Notes under the pieces: generated by a model
Database searches by the model: none
What the model saw: the letters and a program-made list of their open reading frames with translations, nothing else
What the model was told of the DNA's origin: nothing
Source: Protostelium mycophagum
Taxonomy: Eukaryota; Evosea; Variosea; Protosteliida; Protosteliaceae
Assembly (NCBI GenBank): GCA_002081555.1
Contig: KV920963.1
Location: forward strand, 1 to 64,000
Direction: 5' to 3'
Length of the DNA stretch: 64,000 nt
Made by a program: the position numbers and the translations under genes
Part shown: one piece after another, positions 11,954 to 24,405 of the stretch
Position numbering within the stretch: position 1 is the stretch's first letter
Layout of the letters: each line of letters starts with the position of its first letter

Positions 11954-13333
11954 TCACGTGACCGACACCCCGCTGAGGAGTATTCCAACAGAAAGAATGG
12001 CGGCAAAAGTGAGCGCGTACTGACCAGTCCTCTCGCACAGCCCCTTGTAGTTTTGGTTGGAAAAATCCGTGAAAATTCCCTTTGCGATTGGGAGTGTCAC
12101 CAGAGGCAGTAATAATAGAGGTCCTCGTGGTCCTTCTGCAGAACTTCAGCCAAAAGAACCTCGTTGGGATAAAGATGATGAGCACCCGCATAGAGAAGAG
12201 ACAGCAACACGACACCCAAAAAAGAGGTAGAGAGAAGGCTGAATTGCACAAGACAGCAAGCCTTCTTTCCGATCAAGTTGGCCAATGTGAGCACACCAGC
12301 TTTCATGTCAGATTGAATGTCCCTCGTGTTGTTCGCGTGCAGTATTGCCTCTATTAACATCGCCACTGGGAGGGAGAATAGCACAGACGTGAAACTCGAA
12401 TTTTCGCTGATATTTCCGAGTTGGTGTGCAGTCTGCAATGCGTCATCATTCTGAATGGATAATGTGAAGTTATAAGCACCTGGATGAAAACGGTAGATTC
12501 CACAATGAGAGGCCCGAATGCGATGATGATGGCGACATCCCCTAATGCCACATACTTTAAGGCAAAGGGGTCAGCGGTGTAGAAGAAGGCCAGTCCACAG
12601 CCTGAGAGGAATCTGTAATCTTTCTGTGAACTTTTGTAACATAATAGCTGTTCTAATGCAGAGATGAACAGTAAAGCCACACTATTGCCAGAGTAAAATA
12701 TCACAAATAAAATCACGATTATGTTTTGAAGATCCACTTCGCAAAGGCAAATGCGCCGTTTCGCAAATGCACAAACCAAAAGGTGTCATCTTAACATTAT
12801 TTCTGTCGGCGATTACGAATCGTCACAAAAGTTTGAGAAAACTGGTTGAAGGAACGAACCTGAAGAACATGGAAAAAGCGAGATGTACAGATGGCATTGT
12901 CACCACGAGTACCAGTCCCATACCGGCTGATGTTATCGCCGCCAAATTGACCAAGTGTTTCAGCTCTTTCATTGTGATGCCAAGTTCAAAGAGGGTTCGA
13001 TCATCGGAAGTCTCCCTCTTATCCACTCCATTCTTAAAGTCGTGATAGGTATTTACAAGATTACCAAGACACTGAACCGACAGAGCACCTTCGAGATCGT
13101 CAGGAGGGAGGAATCTTTTCTATAAGCGAAAATGTTGATGTTTTTAGAACGAGAGAAATGATTGAATGCCAAGAATGCAAGCGTAACTCACCAAACAGGC
13201 TGAGTAAGAAATACAGCAAGGAGAATTGAGGGAGTGAATTGTATGCTAATGCTGAGCCGACTAAAATACTGGATGCTGTTGCAGGTAAAGACCAAGGCCT
13301 AGTGGCCAGAATCATCTCCTTTCGAAATCGCAT
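11954..13333 (-). CDS. UbiA prenyltransferase, UBIAD1/MenA-like
   Basis: Membrane enzyme that attaches a polyprenyl chain to an aromatic quinone precursor; UBIAD1 makes menaquinone-4 and MenA makes menaquinone. Starts ATG 13333 (MRFRKEMILATRPWSLPATA). The first Asp-rich site is NTYHDFKNGVDKRETSDDRT (near 13050-12995), a close match to the UBIAD1 pattern. The mid-region reads FFYTADPFALKYVALGDV and the second Asp-rich site is AILHANNTRDIQSDMKAGV (near 12345-12290). The remainder is a series of hydrophobic helices ending SGVSVT, stop at 11954. Which quinone it makes cannot be told from sequence. It is head-to-head with RFC1, 107 bases between start codons. Confidence 0.9.
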
Positions 13334-13440
13334 TTTGTCGCGCTTTGATCATCTTTGAGAAGGTCGAAAAATGCTCGTTGTTTGTGAGTGAACTTGTTTT
13401 TTCCCGCCATTTTTGGATTTCATCTTTCTATCATTTGGAG
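13334..13440. promoter_or_regulatory. Bidirectional promoter with E2F-like site
   Basis: The 107 bases between the UBIAD1-like and RFC1 start codons must hold both promoters. TTTCCCGC at 13400-13407 within TTTTTTCCCGCCAT matches the E2F consensus TTTSSCGC, 34 bases upstream of the RFC1 ATG. E2F control of replication genes is established in animals and plants; its use here is inference. The same motif also occurs inside introns of this window, which weakens the case. Confidence 0.5.
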
Positions 13441-16400
13441 ATGCCACCAAAGGGAAGCAGAGCGGCGCCAAAGAAGGCCGCTGAGACTTCACGAAAGCGC
13501 CGTATCTCAGATTGTGGGTTTTAGAAAGATCTAATTCGAAGTTTATACTGCAATCGATTGTTACCTCAAACAGCGTGATTGTTGCTTGATGATAACTCAA
13601 GATAAATAACTTCATACATTAAAATACATAACATTAAATCAGAATTGATATCTTGTACAGCCACAGCTTCAGAGGGAGAGAAGCCAACAAAGATATCACG
13701 CCCTGACTCTCCACCTCCTGCACCAATAATCACCGCACCAACCTCTGGTCCTGCAGATGTACCAGAATTTTTGAAGAACCTGGCAGCAAAGGCTTCAGAG
13801 AGAGGACAATTAGATAAGATAGATTTGACCAGGGTGGCAAAAGATGGAAAGAGCTTGGCTGGAAGACATTATGTATCAGCGGGAATCACGATGTTTGCTA
13901 ATGTGGAGGAAATTGGAGAGGTGATTATCATCATTTTTTTGGCGATGGAAATCACCTTGTACATTTTGCATCTCAGCTGTGAAAAAATCCGAATGAACAA
14001 GAGAAGTTCTGTTCAAGAATAATGATGTTTTTAGATCATCAAGAGAAATGGCGGAGTATTTTATCGGATGCCCACCTCTAATATCACCCATTTACTCGCC
14101 GCAAAGAACGCTTCTCAGATGAAGGTGATTCGAGCATGTTCCAATGTTGGTTGATGATTGCAGATCAATAGTTTTCTGCAAAACAAGAAACTCGTCTTAG
14201 AGGATGAATATTCCTTCTATGATGAGCTCATGCAACAAGCTCCCGCAGGTATAGTTCTGATTTATACTGTCTTTCCTATTTACATTCCAAGCACCCACTC
14301 CTGCACCCCTGTTGCCCCCACCCACAAATGCTGTCGCAGAAAATCCCGCCAAAAATAACGTCGACATGTTATGTACAGACAAACACAAGCCGAGAACAGC
14401 AAAGGAGTTAGTTGGAACACCTCCCATCGCATTATTATCACACTGGTTGTCGAGATGGACAACTTCAGATTCAGAGAAAAAATGCGCGCTGTTATCAGGA
14501 CCACCCGGTGAGTCGAGCTACATTGAAAATTTAAAATCTAAAATGGGCGGGAAAAACTGAGCCTATCGTATTCTGTGCAATGTCAAAATCACTGAGATGC
14601 AAATAAATTGATTTTGACAGGAATTGGAAAAACCTCTGCAGCCATACTGGTGTCACGTGAACTGGGCTATGATATCTTAGAATTCAACGCCAGCGATAGC
14701 CGAACGAAGACATCACTGACTAATGATGTCGCGGAGGCCACGCATTCCAAATCTATATCCTCACTTTTCGGCCCGAAGGGCGGGAAGAAGAGGACGGTGC
14801 TGATCATGGATGAGGTGTGATATTTTCCCGCCAATTTTTGAAAGCGATGCTATTATTAGCTTGACAACGTGTTTTGACAGATAAATTGCTTTGCATTTTT
14901 TGTCGGAATTAAAGGTGTGCAGGTGGATGGAATGTCATCTGGAGATAAAGGAGGGATGGCAGAGTTAATCAACATCATTAAGAAGAGCAGCATCCCCATC
15001 ATATGCATCTGTAACGATAGAACCAGCCCCAAAGTGAAAACTCTTGCCAACTACTCTTTGGATTTGAAGTTTAAAAAACCAACGGTACAACAGATGATGC
15101 CGAGGTGTTTATTTTATTGAATGAAAGCGTACAATCTGACGTTTGTAGATTCAAGCAGATCGCCGAGTCTGAAGGTCTGAAATTATCTACGCAGTTCCTG
15201 GAACGTATGTTGGATTCTGTACAAGGGGATATGAGATCGGTATGTACACATTTTTGAATGGTGCTTTTGTACAATTCTTCCATTGACTATTTCTATTTAT
15301 AGAACTACAACGGGTCAATAACATTTTTCAGGCATTAAATCTGCTGCATCTGCACAGAAATTCAAATAAAAAGGCAGTACAAGACACTCAACAGAAGCCG
15401 GAATTTGCAGTGCGGGATTTTGACTTAGGTCCTTTTGATGCCGCAAAGAGATTGATGGACTACAACGGGACAATGAGTATAGATGAAAGACTGGAGCTTC
15501 ACCACATCGATTCAACGATCGTTCCACTTTTAGTGCAGGAGGTAATTTTTCTGAATATTTACATGTAAAACACCTCGTTGTAGATGAGATCTCTTCATCA
15601 TCTTAATGTTTGCGGTAGTTTCCGTGATTTTCAACTTGAAAATGAAATATTGATTGTTGTAGAACTACAACTCGCGGATTCCAAGCAGTTTTCGCGTGTC
15701 AAGGACTCGCAGCGCGAAAGGAGAGGCACACGCCGCACTGGCGGCCATTAAGACAAGCTTCATGGTATCTGATCTCTTGTCTCAATCGGATCCGATCGAG
15801 AACATGATCAGAAGGGAACAACATTGGGAGTTGTCTAATGTGCATGCAAGTCTCGCATCTCTTCTCCCCGCACATCTCATCAAGGGTCCCCCCCTGCCAC
15901 AGAACTTGAATTTTCCGGGGTAAATATCCGATCAAATCTTTGTCAAGTTTGTGCGGCTTTGCCGCCGATTCAAACTAATATTGTGAAGTCATCATGTTTT
16001 AGCTGGGGTATATCGGCAGTATGGAAACTCTGTAGCTCTGCTTTACATCAAAACCATAATGAAATATATGTACAGAGAAAAGTCACATGACATCTCATTG
16101 GATTAAAACGGTTGAATTCTGCAGGTGGTTAGGGAAGATGTCTACAACGAACAAATCGAAGAGATTGTTGACCGAAGTGCACAGCAAGATGGTGATGATG
16201 ACGTCATCAAGCAAGATGGAGACAAGATTAGAGTATTTACCACTGCTGAAATCAAAACTTATAGACCCCCTCGTCGCCCATGGAAACGTGAGGATTTTGC
16301 AGAATTTTCGGAAGACATGACGTGTCAATGTCTTGATGATGTCGTTACAGGGCGCCATCGGGCAGGTACTCGAAGTGATGGAGACATATTGCATAAACAG

Positions 16401-17010
16401 AGAAGACTGGGAAAGCATTCCAAAGTTAGTAGAGATCAACAATATAGACAGATTGAAAGACATACCTACAGCAACAAAGACAGCATTCACCAAGCAGTAA
16501 GTCACGATTTTTTAGGTGTTAGTTGTGCCTGTCATAAAGCTATCGCATCAAGACGTCCTCAGTTTTAATCAAAATGATTGTTATAATTTTGACCAAGTTG
16601 TGGTTTTGCTGATCATCATCAGGTACAATGCAAGAAATCACGTGACCAAAGTGTCATCATCGTCGAGCGCCTCTGCAGACTCACAGATGGACGAAGAGGC
16701 CGCTGATGAGAATGAGGTCAGTCTTAAACTTAATCAAACGCAGAGTCATATTTCTATCAAACATCCAAGTCACATTTTCGCACTGTGTGCAGCGATTTTA
16801 ACCCTAAACCTTAAACACAATAAGCCACAGAAGACTGATTGACTCCCCCAGGATGAGAATGAACGCAAGAATGAAATACAGAATGACAGAATGATCAAAC
16901 AGAAGAAAGAGATTGTCACAAAGAAAAAGAATAGTAAATCAACATCAAGCCTAGATGAAGATAAACCAAAGAAACCACGCAAGACAACAAAGAAGGCTAT
17001 CTCTATTTAA
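13441..17010 (+). CDS. Replication factor C large subunit
   Basis: Large subunit of the clamp loader that opens PCNA and loads it at primer-template junctions. ATG 13441 (MPPKGSRAAPKKA) begins a basic leader. A BRCT domain follows: LAGRHYVSAGITMFANVEEI, then IKRNGGVFYRMPTSN after an intron, ending near LEDEYSFYDEL (14200). The AAA+ module has Walker A SGPPG-IGKTSAA split by an intron at 14509-14620, Walker B VLIMDEVDG split at 14816-14930, and CNDR near 15010. The RFC1 C-terminal region (about 15650-16500) includes EDVYNEQIEEIVDR. A Lys-rich tail PRKTTKKAISI ends at 17010, followed by AATAAA. The length and order match RFC1; the N-terminal region before the BRCT is short. Confidence 0.93.
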
Positions 17011-17510
17011 AATACAAATAAAAGTGGATTTTATTACTGTGGTTCCTGAACTATATTTATCACCACATAGAATCTGCTAATCTGCAAGAAAATTTGATAA
17101 AGGCAGAATACAATGGAAGATTCACAGAAACAAAAAAACAAATAGCCAAAAAATCTGCCAGAAATAGAGGCAAATTCTGTTTTCATCATTATGTGCCAGA
17201 TTAAACTGGTCAAATGAGAATCATCAGCTGAAATCAAAATAGCAAATGGGAAGCCTAAAAGCAAGGAGGATGAGCATAGTCTCAACAATTATTATCATGA
17301 AAAATAAAATTGTTATTTTTGTGCTTTTTTTCAAAAAGGTCTGATCAATAACTGCCCAAAAATAGACTAGATGACCCCGAGTTTGTTTTTTAACTGAAAT
17401 CGGGAACACCTGAAGCTTCGGGTTTCTGTTGATTATCTGGGGAGATTCACCACTCTTTGAACTTTTTTTCTTCGGGTTTATTTATTTTTACGACGCATCA
17501 TCTCCCAAAC
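17011..17510. other. Spacer and promoter of the protease gene
   Basis: After the RFC1 poly(A) signal the sequence is AT-rich without a supportable gene. TGAAGCTTCGGG at 17411 resembles the perfect palindrome CCGAAGCTTCGG at about 35753, which lies upstream of another signal-peptide gene. TTCGGGTTT occurs at about 17416 and 17472. These may be promoter elements of the protease starting at 17511. Confidence 0.35.
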
Positions 17511-20500
17511 ATGGGGAAGGGTCTGCACATCCTGCTCCTGTGTCTTCTATTGGCTTCAATAGCTTGTGCAGAGTTCTCGTGCAATTATGAGGACTCAACA
17601 GACGTTCAAATGATACCACAGAATTTTACAGCCGCAGAGGTAGAGCCAACAACCTCAATGAAGAAGAGGTAACCTTCATTGTTTATCATTACAAATCAAA
17701 TCACAGAATCCAGAGCGGGATCATCTCTGACGCGTTTTATAGACAGGAGAATGACAATCCCCTGACCTTCTCTTGGCCAGCCGGTTGGAATAATATTAGA
17801 ATCAATTGGGATGCGACCAGAGTCAACCCCTCCTTGAAAAAAGATTGTGAGCTAAATGAAAAAATTCATGTTATGGACAGCTCGCGAAGCATCAACACAT
17901 CATCATCATTTTCCTGTCTTGCGACCAATCACTTGGAATCTCCTGGAGAAGCGACTTCTCTGACCTCTTTCAGCTTACGCATGTTACCCAGGCTCGACAA
18001 GCTACCTAACATCACCATCGACGAGTGGGGTCTGTACGACCTCAAATACCATCAATCAGGATGTCTACAACTCCATTGTGAATCAGTACATGCCGAGTGC
18101 GGTTAAAGTCCTCACCACATCATATGCTGTTCAATCTCTCACAGTGAGTTGAAATCGAATTTCTATTAGTATTTTTATTCTAGAAAAATAAATAAATAGA
18201 CATATATTATCATCACATTATTTTTATGGTGATCTACAACGATGGCTCAAGTGTACAGTCTCCCTTAGTGTCGGGGGGATTCTGTGGAACAATCACTGCT
18301 GACGTTCCCTCTTCTCCAAATACAGATCTGTATATCTATGTGACGGCCAGACCGGCCATAAGCGGTGTCATAGCAACGGCGGCGTACTGTCAAGTTGATA
18401 GGTGGAATTTCCATGAAATTACAAATTGATATGTACAATGACAAACTGCCGGCAGAGCCGAAAGATGCCAAAGCGTCTGGGTTTTTGCAAAAGTGTTTGT
18501 CTCACTGACATTTTCTTCAGCACGAATAGGCCCATAGTGGGCTTCATCAACTTCAACCCCACAGTCATATTACAAAACTCTGCCACTTATGGACAGCGTC
18601 TCAGCACTGCTGTACATGAGATGTCTCATATCCTAGGATTTAGCTTCACCAGTCTGGAGCGTTTCTATAACCCAGCAACTGGATCTACAATAGACGTGTC
18701 TCAGGTGAGGAAATCTCAGCGCAATTCACGGGATGTGACGTGTTGTAGACGAGAAAGTCCATCCAATTTCCCACCGCGATAGCGGGGACAACGAGGCAGG
18801 TGTGGAAAGTGATCACCCCAAAAGTAGTGGCTGAGGTGATTTTTTATTATTATTTTTTCACAATATTGTTCGAGTGTGGGAGCATCTGCAGCCTCGTTTT
18901 GCAATCTCCCGATTCCTAAACGCGATGTTCTCACGGTTACTACCGCTTCCTCATTTCTGGAGACTCATTCTTGCTCTTCAGGCCAGACAGCATTACAACT
19001 GTCCCACACTTGACGGATTAGAGCTGGAGAATTACGTCGGAAGTGGAGGAACGAACGGATCCCACTGGGAAGAGAGGACCGTGAAGACAGAGGTGCGAAA
19101 TATATTTTCGTGTGCTTGAATTTCTGAGACATTTCAGTACATGTGTGGAAGTCTGCAGTCCCAGCCTGTATTTTCTCGGTTTACGATGGCTTACTTTGAA
19201 GACTCTGGATGGTAATTCTCATGAAAATTCCTCTGAAATTTCACAAAGATCTCTCGGAAACTTCACGAAAAGTTCTTTAGGAATTCACGGAAATTTCAGG
19301 TATAAGGCCAATTGGAGTAATGCTGGGGCTTTACAATGGGGAAGGAATGAGGGTTGCAATTTCTTGCAGTCTTATTGTCTCACGGGGTGGCCCTCCACTG
19401 ACGGATATCTTTGCGACTCCAACACCCCCCTCTCCTGTACAGCAGACCGAACCGCAGTCGGAAGCTGTTTCCTCAGTGAGTCTCTCAAACCATCGTTGTA
19501 GATCTCCTCAATTGATTGAGACGACAGCACAATACGCCCCCACCCCAGATCCGATTTATCAATATCCTGCATACGGCTCGAGCCAGTTTGGAGACGCCTT
19601 CCTCGATTATTGTCCTTATATCACGGCAATCAGTCAAGGTGATTGCACGATTGCCACTAATGCCGGAAGTCAAATCGTCAACACCAGGGGGACATCGTGA
19701 GTGAAACCTCAGATCCACGCGTAAATGATCTCATTGGGATGTGTAGGTACGGGCCGACGTCGAGGTGCTTTACGAATACTCTGCTCAGTGCCAATCCAGC
19801 ATCAGCCACCTCTTCTCCTGGCTGTTACACCTCCCTCTGTGTCTATGGGACTTTGAAAATCATGTTGCCCACAACATCCGCACATTTCAGCCCCGTCAAC
19901 ATCTGGTACAACTGCCCGACAGGCGGTGAGTCTTGTAGACGTTTCAAATATTCGTACCATTGTGGTCTAAATATAGATGTAGGGCAGTTGACACCCACCG
20001 GGTGGGGTGGAATGGTTCAGTGCCCAACATCCAATGACCTGTGCGCTCTTAGTGGCTCTCCTATCGACCCAAATGTACCGCAGGCGTTTTCTCTTGGAAG
20101 TGGACAGTTTTCCGCCCTTGCTGGCGACTGGCCTAACATCACCTCCGTCGATCCCACCTCTGCCGGTCCGGACGACACCATCCAGGTAAAAAAAGATGTG
20201 GTGGGTGGGTGTGATCGAACCGCTGACCTGCTCAGATCCATGGCTACGGATTCACCGTTTCTATGGTTGGCATCATCGCGAACAATTATGCGGCCTCTTG
20301 CAAATTTACCAACAGCACTCTCATCAGTTGTGTGGTCGCTGATCAAGGGTTGTTTTCTGATTTCCAAAACATCCTGTCCAAAAATGTCGACGTGATTCTG
20401 TACGACACAAACACCACGAGGTCTGCAGTCCTCAGCGGAGGTGAGATTTTCCCGCCAAATCGGTATCTGTACAACGAAGACTCCGAGACTTTAAGGAAAT

Positions 20501-20724
20501 AGTTTGAGATGATTTCTGATTGGATGCAAGGTCTTGTCTTCGATAGTTACTTTGGTTTTTGGAGGCGTGTTGGAGCATGGATGCAAAAGAACCCCGCCGC
20601 AACAGCTGGAATCTTCATCGCGATTGTCGTCTCCATTGTGATCGCCGCCTACTTCATCGTCCGAGAGTACAGAAAGGTTCTCAACCAAAACAGACACAAC
20701 GCGGGAAGCATCAACGGTTTATAA
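17511..20724 (+). CDS. Leishmanolysin-like metalloprotease (M8), type I membrane
   Basis: Zinc endopeptidase of family M8, likely acting at the cell surface. ATG 17511 gives a clear signal peptide (LHILLLCLLLASIACA). The zinc site HEMSHILGF is at about 18616-18642, fitting HExxH; the distal histidine is in GSHWEERTVKTE (about 19060-19090), followed by MCGS after an intron, which is the family pattern. Cys-rich sequence follows (CNFLQSYCLTGWP; CDSNTPLSCTADRT). The C-terminus has a transmembrane segment GIFIAIVVSIVIAAYFIV (about 20608-20661) and a short basic tail ending NAGSINGL. At least twelve introns. A membrane-spanning tail rather than a GPI signal is less common in the family but seen in protists. 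One intron near 20190-20235 contains a tRNA T-arm-like stretch. Confidence 0.92.
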
Positions 20725-20878
20725 ATAATATAGAAGTTACACGGTCAGCTCTTGTTCATCTCCCAAAATGTTCGCTGCGATGATGATGATCTCAGACAAT
20801 CTCAAAACAAGCAGACCATAAATATAATGTACCTACAGAAAGTCTATTTCAAGAGAGGATGTACGCACAAGGAAGAGA
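20725..20878. other. Short 3' spacer
   Basis: AT-rich spacer after the protease stop. TAAATAATAT follows the stop and may serve polyadenylation. Nothing else is seen. Confidence 0.4.
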
Positions 20879-21382
20879 TTAAAAAAAACTTTCAAGATTC
20901 TTTATTCCAGGCTCATCGAGATCCAGCCAAGAGGGTGAAGATTTCGAGACCTGCACATGATCAGAGTTGATCTTCTTCTTCCAATTAACATATGAAGATG
21001 TTGGTTTCAGTTTTCTAAGTGTTTATCCCACGGTTTGTGTCGAACTTCCGGACATTGATTTTGGAATTTATCATCATATAAAAATAAAGACATTGCTTCT
21101 TTGAAGGCTGCTTACCTGATCTCTGTGATCTGTTCTTCTGATCTTCCACTCAAATATTCTATCTATCTACAACGAGAGTCGACGAATCCAGTTTGTCGAC
21201 AATCCTCCGAAAAACTCGAAAAAACATAAAAATTGACCAATTGGATCAACGTTGATCAAGTTTCGAGCATCAAGAACCAATTGTTCAGTGTTTATCACAG
21301 TGGTGGCATCCATTACGTCGCAAGCGGGTTTGATTTCATAGAGGAAACCGGCTGTCACACCACACAAATTTCTCCGAGGCAT
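20879..21382 (-). CDS. Candidate small gene divergent from RhoGAP
   Basis: The minus strand has several protein-like pieces: a frame from ATG 21382 (MPRRNLCGVTAGF, then TEQLVLDARNLINVDPIG), SSEEQITEI near 21130, AFKEAMSLFLYDDKFQNQ followed by HKPWDKHLEN (21115-21018), and an ending SPSWLDLDEPGIKNLESFF with stop at 20879. The frames do not all join by obvious introns, so the model is tentative; an alternative last exon would stop at 20902. If real, its start would lie only 17 bases from the divergent RhoGAP start. No motif was recognised. Confidence 0.3.
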
Positions 21383-21399
21383 TTTCGAAGAGCGACATC

Positions 21400-24204
21400 A
21401 TGCAAGGGAAGAGCAGCCCTCCGGAGGTCTCTTTGCTCGCAGAGGATGAGGAAGTCAATCTCGATGATGAGACAGCGGATCAATTAAGAGTTAGGGTTAG
21501 ACAACAAGCAGAATTGTTGGAGGAGTACCGAGTATATACGGAAGATCTGACGGATCGTCTAAAGGCTGTCTCTCAAGATCGACTCCGTCTGAGAGCGGAA
21601 AATGAGGAGCTGAATGATAGGATCAGAAAGATGGCAGAAGTTTATAACAGGTATCCCTTGCATATTTATCATAATGCTTTCGGATTTCCTGCGACTTTGT
21701 CGTAACAACAATGTAAAGAGGGGATTCGCTCTGATCGGGTGGCGCCAAATACACGATCTACGCTCGATCAGGTGACACAAAGTGCCACACCATTAAATGT
21801 AAAGAGTACGCGTGACATGTGAAGATATGGCCAAATGGAGGCAGAACAAAACAGAAGGAGGCAAAAAAGTGTCCTCACTCTAAAAGAAGTGCTCTCAGAA
21901 ATCGAGGTCTTAGAACAGGTAAATCTCGTTGTAGATGGTAAAATCGATTTTTTAACGTTAAAATTTCCAGGAAAATGCACGGCTGTCAGATAAGGTCAGA
22001 AATTCAGAAGAAAAGAACAGCGATTTGCGCCAACAACTGGACCTCAAGAGCAGCGTGCGAAATTTCGATGAGATTTCATCATGTACACGATTTGACATCA
22101 TTGTAGACGGGACAAAAAGAGTTGGAAAAAGCTGTGGCCGATATCACAGCGAATTCTTTTGCTTTAAAGCAGAGGAGGGCGTCAGGTCAGCCCATCCCGT
22201 CTTTCAAACTATTACAGAAACAGGTGACGAAATCATTTTTTGCCGTCCGTATTCACCTTTGTGATGTCTAAAACATTTTACACCATCATATTGTGTTTTT
22301 GTGGAACGAGAGTACTCTGCTTTGGCTTGACCACTATGCTTCGCGGAAAAGCCACAGTATTTGTTTGCACCACAGTAATATGCTTTGGGTGCGATAAAGC
22401 CGCAGTGTTTGTCCACGCTCAAATGAAGTAACGCTCAAACCGTGATTTGATCACGGTAATAACCGTGAATCCTTCCCACCTTCTTCAATATTCTGGCATT
22501 TCTATGATCTGAATCTCATCGAAATTTCCTGAACTCGTTGTAGATTGCGGATATGCTGTTAGTGGAGAATTTGATGCCACCTATGGTTCAACAGAACGAA
22601 GAACAATTATTTGACGTGAGTGATCTGGTCAAACCGGGGGGAAAGAGGGTAAGCCTTCAGTTCGCACATCAAGATTTGAGAGTGTTTTTCTGTATTTGAT
22701 TTAATGTACAAAAAATATTTTGAATTAATTATGCAACGTTTCATTCAAATAGGACTCTGGAGATTCGCCACTGTTATTGTCCCCTCGCCGTGCAGGAAAA
22801 CTGGACGCAAAAGTGAGTGTTTCTCGATGACATCTCATTATGACGTCTCATCTCCATATCTGATGACGTCATCAGGTCATGACTCCCTCCTTCGAAGTGA
22901 AGAAGAAAAAGTTTGGAATTTTCCAGCAAAAATCCAAGAAAAAGCGGGGACCCCTGTTCGGAAGAACTGTGGAGGAGGCAGTGAAGGACCAAGATGCCGG
23001 GACAATACCAGACATAGTACTCGAATGCATGCACTATTTACGCGTGAAAGGTGAAATTTCGTGGAGATTTCGTGAAAAGTTGACGGAAAATTCTGTGAAA
23101 ATCTGAAGTGAGAAGGAGGAAATAACAAGGAGGGATTGTTCCGTGTTCCCGCGCCAAAAACAGAGTTGGACGAATTACGCCGTGAATATGATGCAAGTAA
23201 GTCCACTGCATCTACAACGAGTAGATACTAATACGAATTTTGACTCATTTTTCATCTTCACAACTGCATAAATTTAAACAGGTTTTTCGCACCAGAAAAA
23301 TTCATTTTTATCAAAGAAGGATCTACAACACCTGACTGATGACGTCATCAGAGCACACTGTCGACCTTTTTGAGAAGCCTTGGGACGTTTTTGTTGTCGC
23401 AGAAGTCATGAGGTCTTATTTCCGCGAGCTGCCAGAGCCTGTCATCGAATACAAATTCTACACACCGTCTCTCAAATTGATGGGTGAGCCTGACCTGATA
23501 TCTTAATGACAATCTCATTTTCTTCACATTGTGGTGATTGTCTACAATGAGATATCTCGACATTTCATGGCATGTGTCATATGTAAATCTGACACATTCA
23601 GAGATACAAGTGCTGGAGCAGCAAATCGCCGCCACAGAAAGTATCATTTTACAAATGCCAAGTGCAAACAGAGACCTGTTGGTGTTCACTTTAAACTACC
23701 TCGCAGATGTCGCCTCACACGCAGAGGTACTTTCCCAAGTTCACTATTCTCTTGCAAAGATAAAAATAAAACGCCCATTATTCCCCGAAATTTCGTCGAA
23801 TTCTGATCGAAATTTCAGGCGAATAAGATGACCACACATAACTTGAGTGTGATATGGGGACCTTCTCTGCTGAGAAGTGCCAACAATAGCGATTGGATGC
23901 AGGACCATGCAAAATGTAACGGCATGGTAAAATTTCTGATCGAGAATGCGGCGAAATTTCAACCCTTCATGAACATGTCAGCAGAGGTGAGGATTTTTCT
24001 CTGAAATTTCATTTTATTTGCTCCTTACATTTTATCATCATTTGAATCTGAAAAGTGGATTAAAATTCCCGCCAAAGATTGATTTTGAAATTCAAACAGG
24101 CTCTGAGAGCGAGGTCGCCTCCTGTTGATCGGCCCAAATCACCCCCACAAAAGAGGACTGTGTTTGACCCCACGATGTACACTTCTTCACCAACCCTTAC
24201 CTGA
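21400..24204 (+). CDS. Coiled-coil RhoGAP
   Basis: GTPase-activating protein for Rho/Rac switches, thus acting on actin. Starts ATG 21400. The N-terminal 200 or so residues are coiled coil (LRVRVRQQAELLEEYRVYTE, DRIRKMAEVYN, later KEVLSEIEVLEQ). The RhoGAP domain runs from about 22930 to 23975: FGRTVEEAV, IPDIVLECMHYL, GLFRVPA (containing the position of the catalytic arginine finger, across an intron near 23050-23125), YFRELPEPVIEYKFY, LLVFTLNYLADVASHAE, NLSVIWGPSLL. A Pro-rich tail follows: SPPVDRPKSPPQKR. Stop 24202-24204. A long intron near 22230-22545 holds a cluster of palindromes. Confidence 0.92.
22439..22468. repeat. Triple ACCGTGA/TCACGGT palindrome
   Basis: Three alternating copies: ACCGTGA at 22439-22445, TCACGGT at 22451-22457, and ACCGTGA at 22462-22468, spaced 5 and 4 bases. 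Any neighbouring pair forms a 7-bp hairpin. The same TCACGGT...ACCGTGA arrangement occurs at 35636-35654. It lies in an intron of the RhoGAP gene. Confidence 0.6.
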
Positions 24205-24405
24205 TCATAAACTGTTGTCTTTTACATTTCTCATGTGCAGGGTTCGCGCAGATAGTAGTGGTTCTGTCACCCACCACGTCACCTTATCGTAAATCCACGG
24301 TAAGGACGGTGGAAAAATCTTTCTCAAACTGTAACATTTCCGCGATTTTCGGATTTGGAAGTCCGAGAACTTACGACAGAAGGAATTTAGTTTGTAAACT
24401 TCAGC

